From PHAA01 sp034927445 (GTDB taxonomy: Bacteria; Bacillota; Syntrophomonadia; Syntrophomonadales; Syntrophomonadaceae), in the NCBI GenBank assembly GCA_034927445.1, contig JAYFPZ010000014.1:87446-151445 (forward strand): 64,000 bases of DNA. The letters run 5' to 3'. This document shows, piece by piece, positions 25,081 through 34,126 of the stretch. A model generated the notes under the pieces. It searched no databases, had not been told where the DNA came from, and saw only the letters and a list, made by a program, of their open reading frames with translations. Every line of letters starts with the position of its first letter. The first letter of the stretch is position 1. Made by a program: the position numbers and the translations under genes.

Positions 25081-26356
25081 GGGCGGCAGAGTCATAGACC
25101 CAGCCAATGACATCGACGAGGTCAGGGACATTCTGGTTGAAGATGGATTGATTGCCGCGGTTCAGGCCGATATCAGGGATGATGCGGCAGTTTTAATAGA
25201 TGCGTCCGGCAAGATTGTCTGCCCGGGTTTCATAGACCTGCATGTCCACTTGCGGGAGCCCGGCTTCGAATACAAGGAGGATATTGCCTCCGGGACCAGA
25301 GCGGCGGCGGCAGGCGGGTTTACCACGGTCTGCTGTATGCCCAACACCGAACCGGTTATAGATAATGCAGCCATAGCCAGCTTTGTAAGGGAAAGAGCGG
25401 CTAAATCAGGAATGGTCAATGTCCTGCCGGTTGGATGCATAACCAAAAGGCAGGAGGGTAAAGAACTCAGCGAGATGGCCGATCTGGTCGCGGCTGGTTG
25501 TGTGGCGGTATCCGATGATGGCAAACCCGTAAGCGATGCCGGCCTGATGCGCAATGCCATGGATTATGCCAAAATGTTTGATCTGCCGGTTTTATCGCAT
25601 TGTGAGGAGCGCAGCCTGACCAGAGAGGGACAGATGCATGAAGGATATTATTCCACCCTCTATGGCCTGAAAGGAATTTCGACCGCCGCTGAAGAGATTA
25701 TGGTCAGCCGGGACCTAATCCTGGCCGGCCTGACCGAAGCGCATGTGCATATCTGCCATGCCTCCACCCGTGGTTCCATGGAATTGATCCGCGATGCCAA
25801 GGCCCGGGGAATTTGGGTTACCTGTGAAGTTACTCCCCACCACTTGCTTTTGGCCGACGAAATCGTAGGCAGCTATGATGCCGATACCAAGGTCAACCCG
25901 CCTCTGCGTTCCGATGAACACCTGGCCGCGCTGCGTGAGGGTTTGCTGGATGGCACCGTGGATTGTATCGCCACTGATCATGCTCCCCACCACCTGGAAA
26001 GCAAGGACTGCGAATATAATCTGGCCTCATTTGGTATCTCCGGGCTGGAAACCGCAGTAGCGGCGATCATGGATGGCTTGGTAAACCGGGGTCTGTTGGA
26101 TATGCAGCGGATGGTGGAGCTTTTTACCCTGGGGCCGTCCGAAGTGCTGGGAATTGACAAGGGTACTCTGGATGTTGGGGCCGATGCTGATATTACCATA
26201 ATTGATCCCGAAGCAATCAAAGTAGTGGAGCCCGCAAGATTTTATTCTAAGGGAAAGAATACTCCATTTAAGGGGCAAACCTTGAAAGGATGGCCCTGTA
26301 TGACCATAGTGGGCGGCAACGTGGTTGCCCGGGATGGCAAAATAGTTGAGGAGTGA
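25064..26356 (+). CDS. pyrC: Dihydroorotase
   Basis: 430-aa class I amidohydrolase. The metal His pair in DLHVHLREPG, the later His residues in LSHCEE and VHICHAS, and the catalytic Asp in CIATDHAPHH are present. It closes carbamoyl-aspartate to dihydroorotate. The ATG at 25064 has GGAGG 8 nt upstream inside the end of pyrB, suggesting translational coupling. Confidence 0.96.
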   Translation: MKLLIKGGRVIDPANDIDEVRDILVEDGLIAAVQADIRDDAAVLIDASGKIVCPGFIDLHVHLREPGFEYKEDIASGTRAAAAGGFTTVCCMPNTEPVIDNAAIASFVRERAAKSGMVNVLPVGCITKRQEGKELSEMADLVAAGCVAVSDDGKPVSDAGLMRNAMDYAKMFDLPVLSHCEERSLTREGQMHEGYYSTLYGLKGISTAAEEIMVSRDLILAGLTEAHVHICHASTRGSMELIRDAKARGIWVTCEVTPHHLLLADEIVGSYDADTKVNPPLRSDEHLAALREGLLDGTVDCIATDHAPHHLESKDCEYNLASFGISGLETAVAAIMDGLVNRGLLDMQRMVELFTLGPSEVLGIDKGTLDVGADADITIIDPEAIKVVEPARFYSKGKNTPFKGQTLKGWPCMTIVGGNVVARDGKIVEE

Positions 26357-26362
26357 TTCTGA

Positions 26363-27427
26363 TTGAAGGGATACCTGGTGCTGGAAAACGGCAGGATCTT
26401 TACCGGTAAATTGTTGAATAACTGTTCCCTGGCCGGAGGAGAAGTGGTGTTTACCACGGCTTCGATTAGTTATCAGGATATTATTACGGACCCGTCCTAT
26501 TACGGACAAATTGTGGTCATGACCTACCCCCTGGTGGGTAATGTAGGTTTTAATGAAAAGAGCTTTGCATCCTCGGGGGCAATGGTGCAGGGGCTGATCC
26601 TGCGGGAGCTGACCGATTTCCCCAGCCATTGGGAAATGGAAACAGATATCATCAGCTTCCTTAACAAATATGAGGTGGCGGTATTAACCGAGGTTGATAC
26701 CCGGGCGGTAACCAGGGTTATACGCAACCATGCCAATATGGGGGGAGTAATAACGGACAACCTGGAGGATCGGACCTGGCTGCTGGAGCGGGCCCGGCAC
26801 GCCTCCCAAGGGCTGCGGGGCGACCTGGTGCAGTATGTAACCCGCAAAAATCTGGTCAAATTCGGGCATGGCTCCAAACGAGTCGTGATCCTGGATCTAG
26901 GTATGAAGCGAGGGGTGTTTGAATCCTTTATAAGCCGGGATTGCGAGGTGTTGGCGGCACCGGCGGATACATCGGCAGCAGACATGCTGACGCTCAAACC
27001 GGATGGAATATTTTTATCCGACGGTCCGGGAGATCCTCAAGCCGTACCTTACGCTATCGCTACCACCCGCCGGCTCATGGGGCAGGTTCCCTTGTTCGGA
27101 GTCGGACTGGGACATCAGATTTTAGCCCTGGCTATGGGAGCCGAGGTGCACAAAATGGAACACGGGCACCGGGGCAGCAATCACCCGGTCAGAAACCTGG
27201 CCAATAACCGGGTCTATATTACTACGCAAAACCATGGTTTTGCCATTGATGATTTATCCTTAGCCAGTACTGATATCGAAGTAACCATGCGCAGTCTGAA
27301 CGACCACAGCATTGAGGGGATTAAGCACCGGCACCTGCCTGTGTTCTCTCTGCAGTTTGATCCTGAAGGCTATCCCGGTTATAGTGATACCGGAGTTTTC
27401 TTCGCACAATTCATTGACAGCTTATAG
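26363..27427 (+). CDS. carA: Carbamoyl-phosphate synthase small subunit with a degenerate glutaminase site
   Basis: 354 aa, usual length: N-terminal CarA domain (1-150) and C-terminal class I glutamine amidotransferase fold. The normal nucleophile string GICLGHQ reads GVGLGHQ, so the catalytic Cys is Gly248, and the catalytic His of the usual YHPE reads FDPE (Asp333); Glu335 remains. With two of three triad residues lost, glutamine hydrolysis is not expected, and the synthase may use free ammonia. The rest (GHRGSNHPV, TTQNHGFAID) is conserved, so it probably still binds CarB. TTG start with GAGGAG upstream, 6 bp after pyrC. Confidence 0.95.
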   Translation: MKGYLVLENGRIFTGKLLNNCSLAGGEVVFTTASISYQDIITDPSYYGQIVVMTYPLVGNVGFNEKSFASSGAMVQGLILRELTDFPSHWEMETDIISFLNKYEVAVLTEVDTRAVTRVIRNHANMGGVITDNLEDRTWLLERARHASQGLRGDLVQYVTRKNLVKFGHGSKRVVILDLGMKRGVFESFISRDCEVLAAPADTSAADMLTLKPDGIFLSDGPGDPQAVPYAIATTRRLMGQVPLFGVGLGHQILALAMGAEVHKMEHGHRGSNHPVRNLANNRVYITTQNHGFAIDDLSLASTDIEVTMRSLNDHSIEGIKHRHLPVFSLQFDPEGYPGYSDTGVFFAQFIDSL

Positions 27428-27453
27428 TTCTATCACGTAATGGAGGAGATCGA

Positions 27454-30400
27454 ATGCCAATCAAGGAAGGATTGAAAAAGGTTCTGGTAATTGGTTCGGG
27501 GCCGATCATTATCGGACAGGCAGCCGAATTTGACTATGCCGGAACCCAGGCCTGCCGGGCGATTAAAGAAGAGGGGCTGGAAGTAGTCCTGCTCAACAGC
27601 AACCCGGCCACCATAATGACGGATACTCATATTGCCGATCATGTATACATTGAGCCCATAACCATCGATACCGTCAGCAAGATAATGGAGAAGGAAAAAC
27701 CGGATGGTATAATTGCCTCCCTGGGCGGACAGGTAGGTTTGAATATGGCTTTGGCTCTGGACCGGGAAGGAATTTTGGAAAAATACGGGGTTCCTTTGCT
27801 GGGCACACCGCTGGAGGCCATTGCCCGGGCTGAGGACCGGGAGCTTTTCAAACAGACCATGCAGGAAATCGGCGAGCCTATTCCCGAAAGTGTCATTGTC
27901 AACACGGAGGAGGCCGCGGTTGATTTTGCCAACACCATCGGATATCCGCTTATTGTACGTCCGGCTTACACCCTGGGGGGGACCGGCGGCGGCAATACCC
28001 ACAATGAGGCGGAACTGCGCACAATCGTCAATAAAGGCCTGAAAAACAGCCCCATCCATCAGGCTCTGATCGAAAGAAGCGTAGCCGGCTACAAAGAGAT
28101 AGAGTTCGAGGTAATGCGTGACGCCAATGACAATTGCATCATCATCTGCTCCATGGAGAATTTCGACCCGGTGGGAATCCACACCGGTGACAGCATCGTA
28201 GTGGCGCCGGCTCAAACCTTAACCGACGAGGAATTTCAGATGTTGAGGGCCGCCTCCATCAAAATAATTCGCGCCTTGAAGATTGCGGGCGGCTGCAACA
28301 TTCAATTCGCCCTTGATCCCTTCAGCAAGAAGTATTATGTAATTGAAGTAAATCCAAGGGTCAGCCGTTCCAGCGCCCTGGCCTCCAAAGCGACCGGTTA
28401 TCCTATCGCCAAGGTTACCACCAAGATAGCCATCGGTTTTACCCTGGACGAGATCCCCAATGCGGTTACCGGCAAAACCACGGCCTGCTTCGAACCGGCG
28501 ATTGACTATGTGGTATTGAAAATGCCGCGCTGGCCCTTTGACAAGTTTGTTTTCGGCGACCGCAAACTGGGCACGCAGATGAAAGCTACCGGTGAGGTAA
28601 TGGCCATTGACCGCAGCTTTGAAGCCGCCTTCCTGAAATCCATCCGCTGTTTGGAACTGGGCATCAACGGCTTGAGACTGCCGGAATTGCAGACCCTGAA
28701 AGATGAAGAACTGCGGGACCGGTTGATCCACGCTGATGATGAAAGAATTTTTATTATCGCCGAGGCTTTCAGCCGGGGTATGAGTATAAACGATATTTGG
28801 GAAATCACCCAGATCGATAAATTCTTCCTTAAGAAAGTAAAGAACATCATTGATTTTTCCCAGCGGCTGAGTAGTGAGGAGTTGGACCGGGAGCTGCTGC
28901 TGGAAGCCAAAAAAATGGGATTTGCCGATATTGAAATAGCCAAACTGCAGCAGGACATGGAAGAAGTGCATATTTACCGCCTGCGCCAGGATAAAGGGGT
29001 GAGGCCTACTTATAAACTGGTAGATACCTGCGCGGCCGAGTTTGATGCCGTGACTCCCTATTATTACTCCTGTTATGAAGAAGAGAACGAGGCTACCCAC
29101 AACCCCAATTTAAAAAAGGTGCTGGTTATAGGCTCAGGCCCCATCCGGATCGGGCAAGGGGTAGAGTTCGATTACTGCTCGGTGCATTGCGTATGGGCTC
29201 TGCAGGAGGCTGGAATCAAGGCGATAATCGTCAACAACAACCCGGAGACGGTAAGCACCGACTTTGATACCTCCGACCGCCTCTATTTCGAACCGCTGGT
29301 TTTCGAGGATGTAATGAACATTATCGAGGAAGAAAAACCAGACGGGGTAATCGTGCAGTTCGGCGGCCAGACTGCCATCAACCTGGCGGGGCCGCTGAAT
29401 AATGTGGGGGTTAGGATCATGGGAACCTCCAATGCCGGCATTGACCGGGCGGAAGACCGTGACCGCTTTGATTCCCTGCTGGAGGAATTGGGAATACCCC
29501 GTCCGCCCGGCAAGAGTGTATTTTCAGTGGTGGATGCGGTTAAAGCCGCGGATAAAATAGGCTATCCGGTTCTGGTGCGTCCTTCCTACGTGCTGGGGGG
29601 GAGGGCTATGGAAATTGTTTATAATCAGGCGGAACTGGAACAATATATGGTCACCGCCGTAAAAATCAATCGTGAACATCCCGTACTGGTCGATAAATAT
29701 CTGCTGGGCAAGGAGATCGAAGTCGATGCGGTGGGCGATGGTCAGCAGATTCTGATCCCTGGTATTATGCAGCATATCGAGCGGGCCGGGGTGCATTCCG
29801 GCGATAGTATGGCGGTCTTCCCCGCGCACAATATCGGCCCGGATATTGAGGCCAAGGTAATCGATTATACCACCCGCCTGGGTCTGGCCCTAAAGGTAAA
29901 GGGCCTGATCAATATACAGTTTGTGGAATTCCAAAATGAGCTTTATGTAATTGAGGTAAATCCACGGTCCAGCCGTACGGTGCCATTCATCAGCAAGATT
30001 ACCGGTATCCCTCTGGTCAAACTGGCCACCGAAGCGGCTCTGGGCAGAACCCTGGGAAGCATGGGCTATAAAGGCGGGCTGCAGCCCCGGCTTGATTTTT
30101 ACGCGGTGAAAGTACCTGTTTTCTCCTTCAACAAACTGGAAAAGGTGGATATAACCCTGGGGCCGGAGATGAAATCTACCGGTGAGGTAATGGGCATCGA
30201 CAAATCCTTAAAAACCGCGCTATATAAAGGCCTGATTGCCGCCGGGATGGAGATCCCGCAAAAAGGTACGATTGTAGCCACCATAGCCGACAAGGATAAG
30301 GAAGAAGCCCTCCCCATCCTCAAGGGTTTTGCCGATATGGGCTTCAAGCTGATCGCCACCGAGGGGACGGCCCGGGCTTTAAGCGGGATGGATATCGAGG

Positions 30401-30675
30401 TGGAAACGGTCAAAAAGATCAAGGACGGCTCCCCCAATATTATAGACCTGCTTCGCTCCGGCAAGGTGGATTTCATTGTCAACACCCTGACCCATGGCCG
30501 GCTGCAGTTCAGTGACGGGTTTCAGATCCGGCGGGTGGCGGTGGAATTGAATGTGCCTTGTCTGACTTCCCTCGATACTTTAAAGGTTATGCAGGAAGTA
30601 ATTGGTGAAGGCAAGAATATCAAGGATATGCAGTGCAATACCCTGCAGGAATATGTCAACGGTTCATTTAAATAA
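27454..30675 (+). CDS. carB: Carbamoyl-phosphate synthase large subunit
   Basis: 1073 aa, full length. Two homologous ATP-grasp halves (starting KKVLVIGSGPIIIGQAAEFD and KKVLVIGSGPIRIGQGVEFD) are followed by a C-terminal allosteric MGS-like domain (about 935-1073). It makes carbamoyl phosphate from bicarbonate, 2 ATP and ammonia. Because the partner CarA lacks its glutaminase residues, ammonia supply may be direct. Co-transcribed in the pyr operon. Confidence 0.97.
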   Translation: MPIKEGLKKVLVIGSGPIIIGQAAEFDYAGTQACRAIKEEGLEVVLLNSNPATIMTDTHIADHVYIEPITIDTVSKIMEKEKPDGIIASLGGQVGLNMALALDREGILEKYGVPLLGTPLEAIARAEDRELFKQTMQEIGEPIPESVIVNTEEAAVDFANTIGYPLIVRPAYTLGGTGGGNTHNEAELRTIVNKGLKNSPIHQALIERSVAGYKEIEFEVMRDANDNCIIICSMENFDPVGIHTGDSIVVAPAQTLTDEEFQMLRAASIKIIRALKIAGGCNIQFALDPFSKKYYVIEVNPRVSRSSALASKATGYPIAKVTTKIAIGFTLDEIPNAVTGKTTACFEPAIDYVVLKMPRWPFDKFVFGDRKLGTQMKATGEVMAIDRSFEAAFLKSIRCLELGINGLRLPELQTLKDEELRDRLIHADDERIFIIAEAFSRGMSINDIWEITQIDKFFLKKVKNIIDFSQRLSSEELDRELLLEAKKMGFADIEIAKLQQDMEEVHIYRLRQDKGVRPTYKLVDTCAAEFDAVTPYYYSCYEEENEATHNPNLKKVLVIGSGPIRIGQGVEFDYCSVHCVWALQEAGIKAIIVNNNPETVSTDFDTSDRLYFEPLVFEDVMNIIEEEKPDGVIVQFGGQTAINLAGPLNNVGVRIMGTSNAGIDRAEDRDRFDSLLEELGIPRPPGKSVFSVVDAVKAADKIGYPVLVRPSYVLGGRAMEIVYNQAELEQYMVTAVKINREHPVLVDKYLLGKEIEVDAVGDGQQILIPGIMQHIERAGVHSGDSMAVFPAHNIGPDIEAKVIDYTTRLGLALKVKGLINIQFVEFQNELYVIEVNPRSSRTVPFISKITGIPLVKLATEAALGRTLGSMGYKGGLQPRLDFYAVKVPVFSFNKLEKVDITLGPEMKSTGEVMGIDKSLKTALYKGLIAAGMEIPQKGTIVATIADKDKEEALPILKGFADMGFKLIATEGTARALSGMDIEVETVKKIKDGSPNIIDLLRSGKVDFIVNTLTHGRLQFSDGFQIRRVAVELNVPCLTSLDTLKVMQEVIGEGKNIKDMQCNTLQEYVNGSFK

Positions 30676-30699
30676 AGCCTGATTGCGGAGGAAATATGA

Positions 30700-31497
30700 A
30701 TGTCTAAACTGGAAAAAGCGATGGTGCTCAACAACCGGCGGGTGGGCCCGGAGTTGTTTGTCATGGAGGTAAGCGCGGCGGCGATGGCAGGCCTCTGCCG
30801 GCCCGGACAGTTCTTGCACGTAAAGCCGGGGGGGACTGATGATCCCCTGCTGCGCCGCCCCTTGAGCATTTATGACGCAGTGGCGGGAAGCGGCCGGATT
30901 TCCCTGCTGTACCAGGTCGTAGGCAAGGGTACCGGACTTTTGACGGATGTGAAGGTAAACGATACTATAGACCTTATGGGCCCTCTGGGAAGGGGGTTTA
31001 CCCTTCCCGACCGGCCGGAGAACATAGTCCTGGTCGGCGGAGGGGTGGGAATTGCGCCTTTGCTTTACCTGGGCCGGGTTTTACGGGAGAGGCAGTGTCA
31101 GGTCAAGGTTTTGGGCGGAGCCGGTACCGCCGCCCAGTTAGTGGCGGAGGAGCGGTTTCAAGCCCTGAGGATTGAATTTATAACAGCCACCCTGGATGGC
31201 AGCGCCGGCATAAAAGGATTGGTGGTCGATTTACTGGATAGCCCGGATTTAACGGCTGGAATCGACCGGGTATATACCTGCGGCCCGGAACCAATGATGG
31301 CCGCAGTGGCCGGGTGGGCCCGGGCCCGTAATATTTGGGGGGAAGTATCCCTCGAGGAGCATATGGCCTGCGGGGTGGGCGCCTGCCTGGGCTGCGCCCG
31401 CAAACTCAAGCACCAGGACGAGGGCTATGTAAAGGTGTGTAAAGACGGCCCGGTTTTCAACTTTGACGAAATTGAATTCTATAAAAATCTGGGCTGA
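30700..31497 (+). CDS. pyrK: Dihydroorotate dehydrogenase electron-transfer subunit
   Basis: 265 aa. An FAD-binding barrel with RRPLSIYDA and an NAD-binding fold (VLVGGGVGIAPLLYL) are followed by a C-terminal [2Fe-2S] site with four Cys in HMACGVGACLGCARK and YVKVCKDGP. It passes electrons from PyrD to NAD+. It overlaps the upstream end of the pyrD frame by its stop codon. Confidence 0.95.
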   Translation: MSKLEKAMVLNNRRVGPELFVMEVSAAAMAGLCRPGQFLHVKPGGTDDPLLRRPLSIYDAVAGSGRISLLYQVVGKGTGLLTDVKVNDTIDLMGPLGRGFTLPDRPENIVLVGGGVGIAPLLYLGRVLRERQCQVKVLGGAGTAAQLVAEERFQALRIEFITATLDGSAGIKGLVVDLLDSPDLTAGIDRVYTCGPEPMMAAVAGWARARNIWGEVSLEEHMACGVGACLGCARKLKHQDEGYVKVCKDGPVFNFDEIEFYKNLG

Positions 31498-31511
31498 TGG
31501 AGGGCGCGGCT

Positions 31512-32441
31512 ATGGCAAAGAATATTAAGGAACCTGATCTGTCAGTGAACCTGGGAGGAATAAAGCTGAAGAACCCCGTAACCGTAGCCTCCGGTACTTT
31601 TGGTTATGGACGGGAGTATGAAGACTATATCGACATAGGGGGCATTGGAGCGGTAATCGTCAAAGGGACTACCCTGGAGCCGCGCCCCGGCAATCCGCCT
31701 CCCCGCATTATTGAAACCTCAGCCGGGATGCTTAACGCCATCGGGCTTGAGAACCCGGGGGTGGAGGTTTTCCTGAATGAATACCTGCCTTATCTGATTG
31801 AGCGGAAGGTTACGGTTATTGCCAATATCGCCGGCAATACCCTGGAGGACTATGCGGCCTTGGCCGCTCGCCTGGAGGGGAGCTCGGGGATTGCTGGCAT
31901 TGAGCTTAATATATCCTGTCCCAACGTTAAACAGGGCGGGCTGCAATTCGGAACCGATCCGGAGATGGTTAAGAGTGTGGTCCAGGCGGTTAAAGCCCAG
32001 ACCTCAATCCCGGTCATGCCCAAACTCAGTCCCAATGTCACCAATATTGTGGAGATTGCACAGGCCGCCCGGGAAGGGGGAGCGGATGCCCTGTCAATGA
32101 TCAATACCCTGATGGGTATGGCGATCGACATCCGCACCAGGAAACCTGTCCTGGCCAACATTTTTGGCGGATTATCCGGACCCGCCATTAAACCGGTGGC
32201 CTTACGGATGATTTATCAGGTTTACCGGGAGGTTAAAATGCCGATTCTGGGCGGCGGCGGAATCATGAACACCACTGACGCCCTGGAGTTTATTATGGCC
32301 GGAGCCGCGGCGGTGTCTATCGGCACCGGTAATTTTGTCAACCCGCGGCTGGCAGCGGAAATAGCGACGGGCTTAAGCAATTATATGCAGGAGAACCATC
32401 TGGCCGGTTGGCATGAGTTGGTGGGTATAGCTGTGCAATAA
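31512..32441 (+). CDS. pyrD: Dihydroorotate dehydrogenase, class 1B catalytic subunit
   Basis: 309-aa FMN-binding TIM barrel with the class 1B active-site Cys in ELNISCPNVKQGG and FMN phosphate strings LGGGGIMNTTDALEF and SIGTGNF. It oxidises dihydroorotate to orotate with PyrK. The ATG at 31512 has GGAGGG 7 nt upstream; the ATG at 31497, overlapping the pyrK stop, is less likely. Confidence 0.96.
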   Translation: MAKNIKEPDLSVNLGGIKLKNPVTVASGTFGYGREYEDYIDIGGIGAVIVKGTTLEPRPGNPPPRIIETSAGMLNAIGLENPGVEVFLNEYLPYLIERKVTVIANIAGNTLEDYAALAARLEGSSGIAGIELNISCPNVKQGGLQFGTDPEMVKSVVQAVKAQTSIPVMPKLSPNVTNIVEIAQAAREGGADALSMINTLMGMAIDIRTRKPVLANIFGGLSGPAIKPVALRMIYQVYREVKMPILGGGGIMNTTDALEFIMAGAAAVSIGTGNFVNPRLAAEIATGLSNYMQENHLAGWHELVGIAVQ

Positions 32442-32472
32442 TTCCTGCAGCAGTAATAAAGGAGGCTAACGA

Positions 32473-33192
32473 ATGGAGGCAAAAGAGAGAATCGTACTGG
32501 CCCTGGATGTGGATACCCCCAAGGAAGCCCTGGAACTGGTTGATAAACTGGCTGGTTATGTAGGAGTCTTCAAAATCGGCATGCAGCTTTACAACAGCGC
32601 AGGCCCCGATATAGTGCAGCAGGTGCATGATTTAGGGGGACGCGTATTTGTTGATTTAAAACTGCATGACATTCCCAATACGGTAGGAGCAGCCGGCAAG
32701 GTTCTGACCCGCCTCAACAGCTTCATGTTCAATGTGCACGCAGCCGGAGGCAGGGCCATGATGCGCCAGGTGGCGGAGGACTCGAACAACGAGGCCCGGC
32801 GGCTGGGGCTAAATAACCCGCTGATTTTGGCGGTTACGGTTTTAACCAGTATCTCCGCCAAAGAACTGGCTGAAGAAATGTGTGTGACCGGGATGAGCGT
32901 GGAAGAGCTGGTGGTAAAGTGGGCTCGACTGGCTCAGGAATCCGGATTGGGCGGGGTTGTATGTTCTCCTCAGGAAATAGCCCCCATTCGTAAGGCCTGC
33001 GGACCTGATTTTAAAATAGTCACCCCGGGAATCAGGCCCTTGTGGTCGGCCGCCAACGACCAAAAGAGGATTACCACCCCTCGCCAGGCCTTGGATCTGG
33101 GCGCTGATTACATGGTTATAGGACGCCCCATCGTCAAAGCTGATGATCCCCGTGTGGCCGCCCAAAAAATTATTGATGAATTGGAGGCATAG
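32473..33192 (+). CDS. pyrF: Orotidine-5'-phosphate decarboxylase
   Basis: 239-aa TIM barrel with the catalytic Lys/Asp string DLKLHDIPNTV and phosphate-binding TPGIRP and YMVIGRPI. Last step to UMP. AAAGGAGG upstream, 4 bp before pyrE. Confidence 0.97.
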   Translation: MEAKERIVLALDVDTPKEALELVDKLAGYVGVFKIGMQLYNSAGPDIVQQVHDLGGRVFVDLKLHDIPNTVGAAGKVLTRLNSFMFNVHAAGGRAMMRQVAEDSNNEARRLGLNNPLILAVTVLTSISAKELAEEMCVTGMSVEELVVKWARLAQESGLGGVVCSPQEIAPIRKACGPDFKIVTPGIRPLWSAANDQKRITTPRQALDLGADYMVIGRPIVKADDPRVAAQKIIDELEA

Positions 33193-33195
33193 ACT

Positions 33196-33771
33196 ATGTT
33201 GGATAAAGCCGAAGCAACCAGTATTTTCATCCAATCGGGAGCATTAATGGAAGGGCACTTCAAGCTCACCAGCGGGCGGCACAGCAACCGCTACATGCAG
33301 TGTGCCCAGGTGCTGCAATACCCGGCTTTTACGGAGCAATTGGCCAGACATATAGCGGATAAGTTTGCGGATGTAAAAATTGATTATGTAATCGGACCGG
33401 CTATGGGCGGAATTATCGTGGCCTATGAAGTTGCCCGGCAGTTGGGTGTACCGGGTATCTTTTGCGAGCGGGAAAATGGTAAAATGGCATTAAGAAGAGG
33501 CTTCAAACTGGAACCGGGGCAAAAGGTACTGGTGGTTGAGGATGTGGTAACCACCGGCGGTTCCGTGGTTGAGGTCATGGATATAGTCCGTCAGTCCGGG
33601 GCTGAAGTAGTCGGGGTAGGCGTACTGGTAGACCGCAGCGGCGGCAAGGTCGACTTTGGTGTTAAGACCGAACCGGTGCTCGCCATGGATATAGAATCCT
33701 GGGAGGCCTCCGCCTGCCCCCTTTGCCAGGCGGGGCAGGGAGAAGCGATAAAACCTGGCAGCCGCAGCTAA
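33196..33771 (+). CDS. pyrE: Orotate phosphoribosyltransferase
   Basis: 191 aa with the PRPP motif VLVVEDVVTTGGSV and the N-terminal HFKLTSGRHS. The C-terminal extension ACPLCQAGQGEAIKPGSR is typical of one bacterial subgroup. It converts orotate to OMP. Last recognised pyr gene in the operon. Confidence 0.96.
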   Translation: MLDKAEATSIFIQSGALMEGHFKLTSGRHSNRYMQCAQVLQYPAFTEQLARHIADKFADVKIDYVIGPAMGGIIVAYEVARQLGVPGIFCERENGKMALRRGFKLEPGQKVLVVEDVVTTGGSVVEVMDIVRQSGAEVVGVGVLVDRSGGKVDFGVKTEPVLAMDIESWEASACPLCQAGQGEAIKPGSRS

Positions 33772-33789
33772 AACCGGGAGGAGCAAATA

Positions 33790-34086
33790 ATGAAAACCTT
33801 TATTAACGGGAAGGAAATCAAGTTTGTCGAGGGAGGATATAAATATATTTTTATGAAACCCTTCGGACAATTCCAGGAAAAAACCATCGAAAAAGAAAAC
33901 GGCGACAAGATGCTCCTGGAATTTTATGACAACGGGGTGCAAATCAGGACCCTGATGACCAGGCAGGAAGTGACAACCATTGTCAACCGTGAAATAGCGA
34001 TCGATACCGTTAATAACAAGATATACATTCTGGAGGAGGGAAACCAGGCCCAATTTAATCCGGATGGCTCTGTCGAAGTAATTTAA
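33790..34086 (+). CDS. Small conserved-looking protein of unknown function
   Basis: 98 aa, mildly acidic, no Cys, no signal peptide and no membrane segment; predicted mostly beta from its alternating pattern (KFVEGGYKYIFMKPFGQF, NKIYILEEGNQAQFNPDG). It has a strong ribosome site (GGGAGGAG) and begins 18 bp after pyrE, so it is probably read with the operon. I do not recognise the family. Confidence 0.65.
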   Translation: MKTFINGKEIKFVEGGYKYIFMKPFGQFQEKTIEKENGDKMLLEFYDNGVQIRTLMTRQEVTTIVNREIAIDTVNNKIYILEEGNQAQFNPDGSVEVI

Positions 34087-34126
34087 CCAGTTCAATAAGT
34101 CTGAGTAATGACAGGCGGTGAATTGA

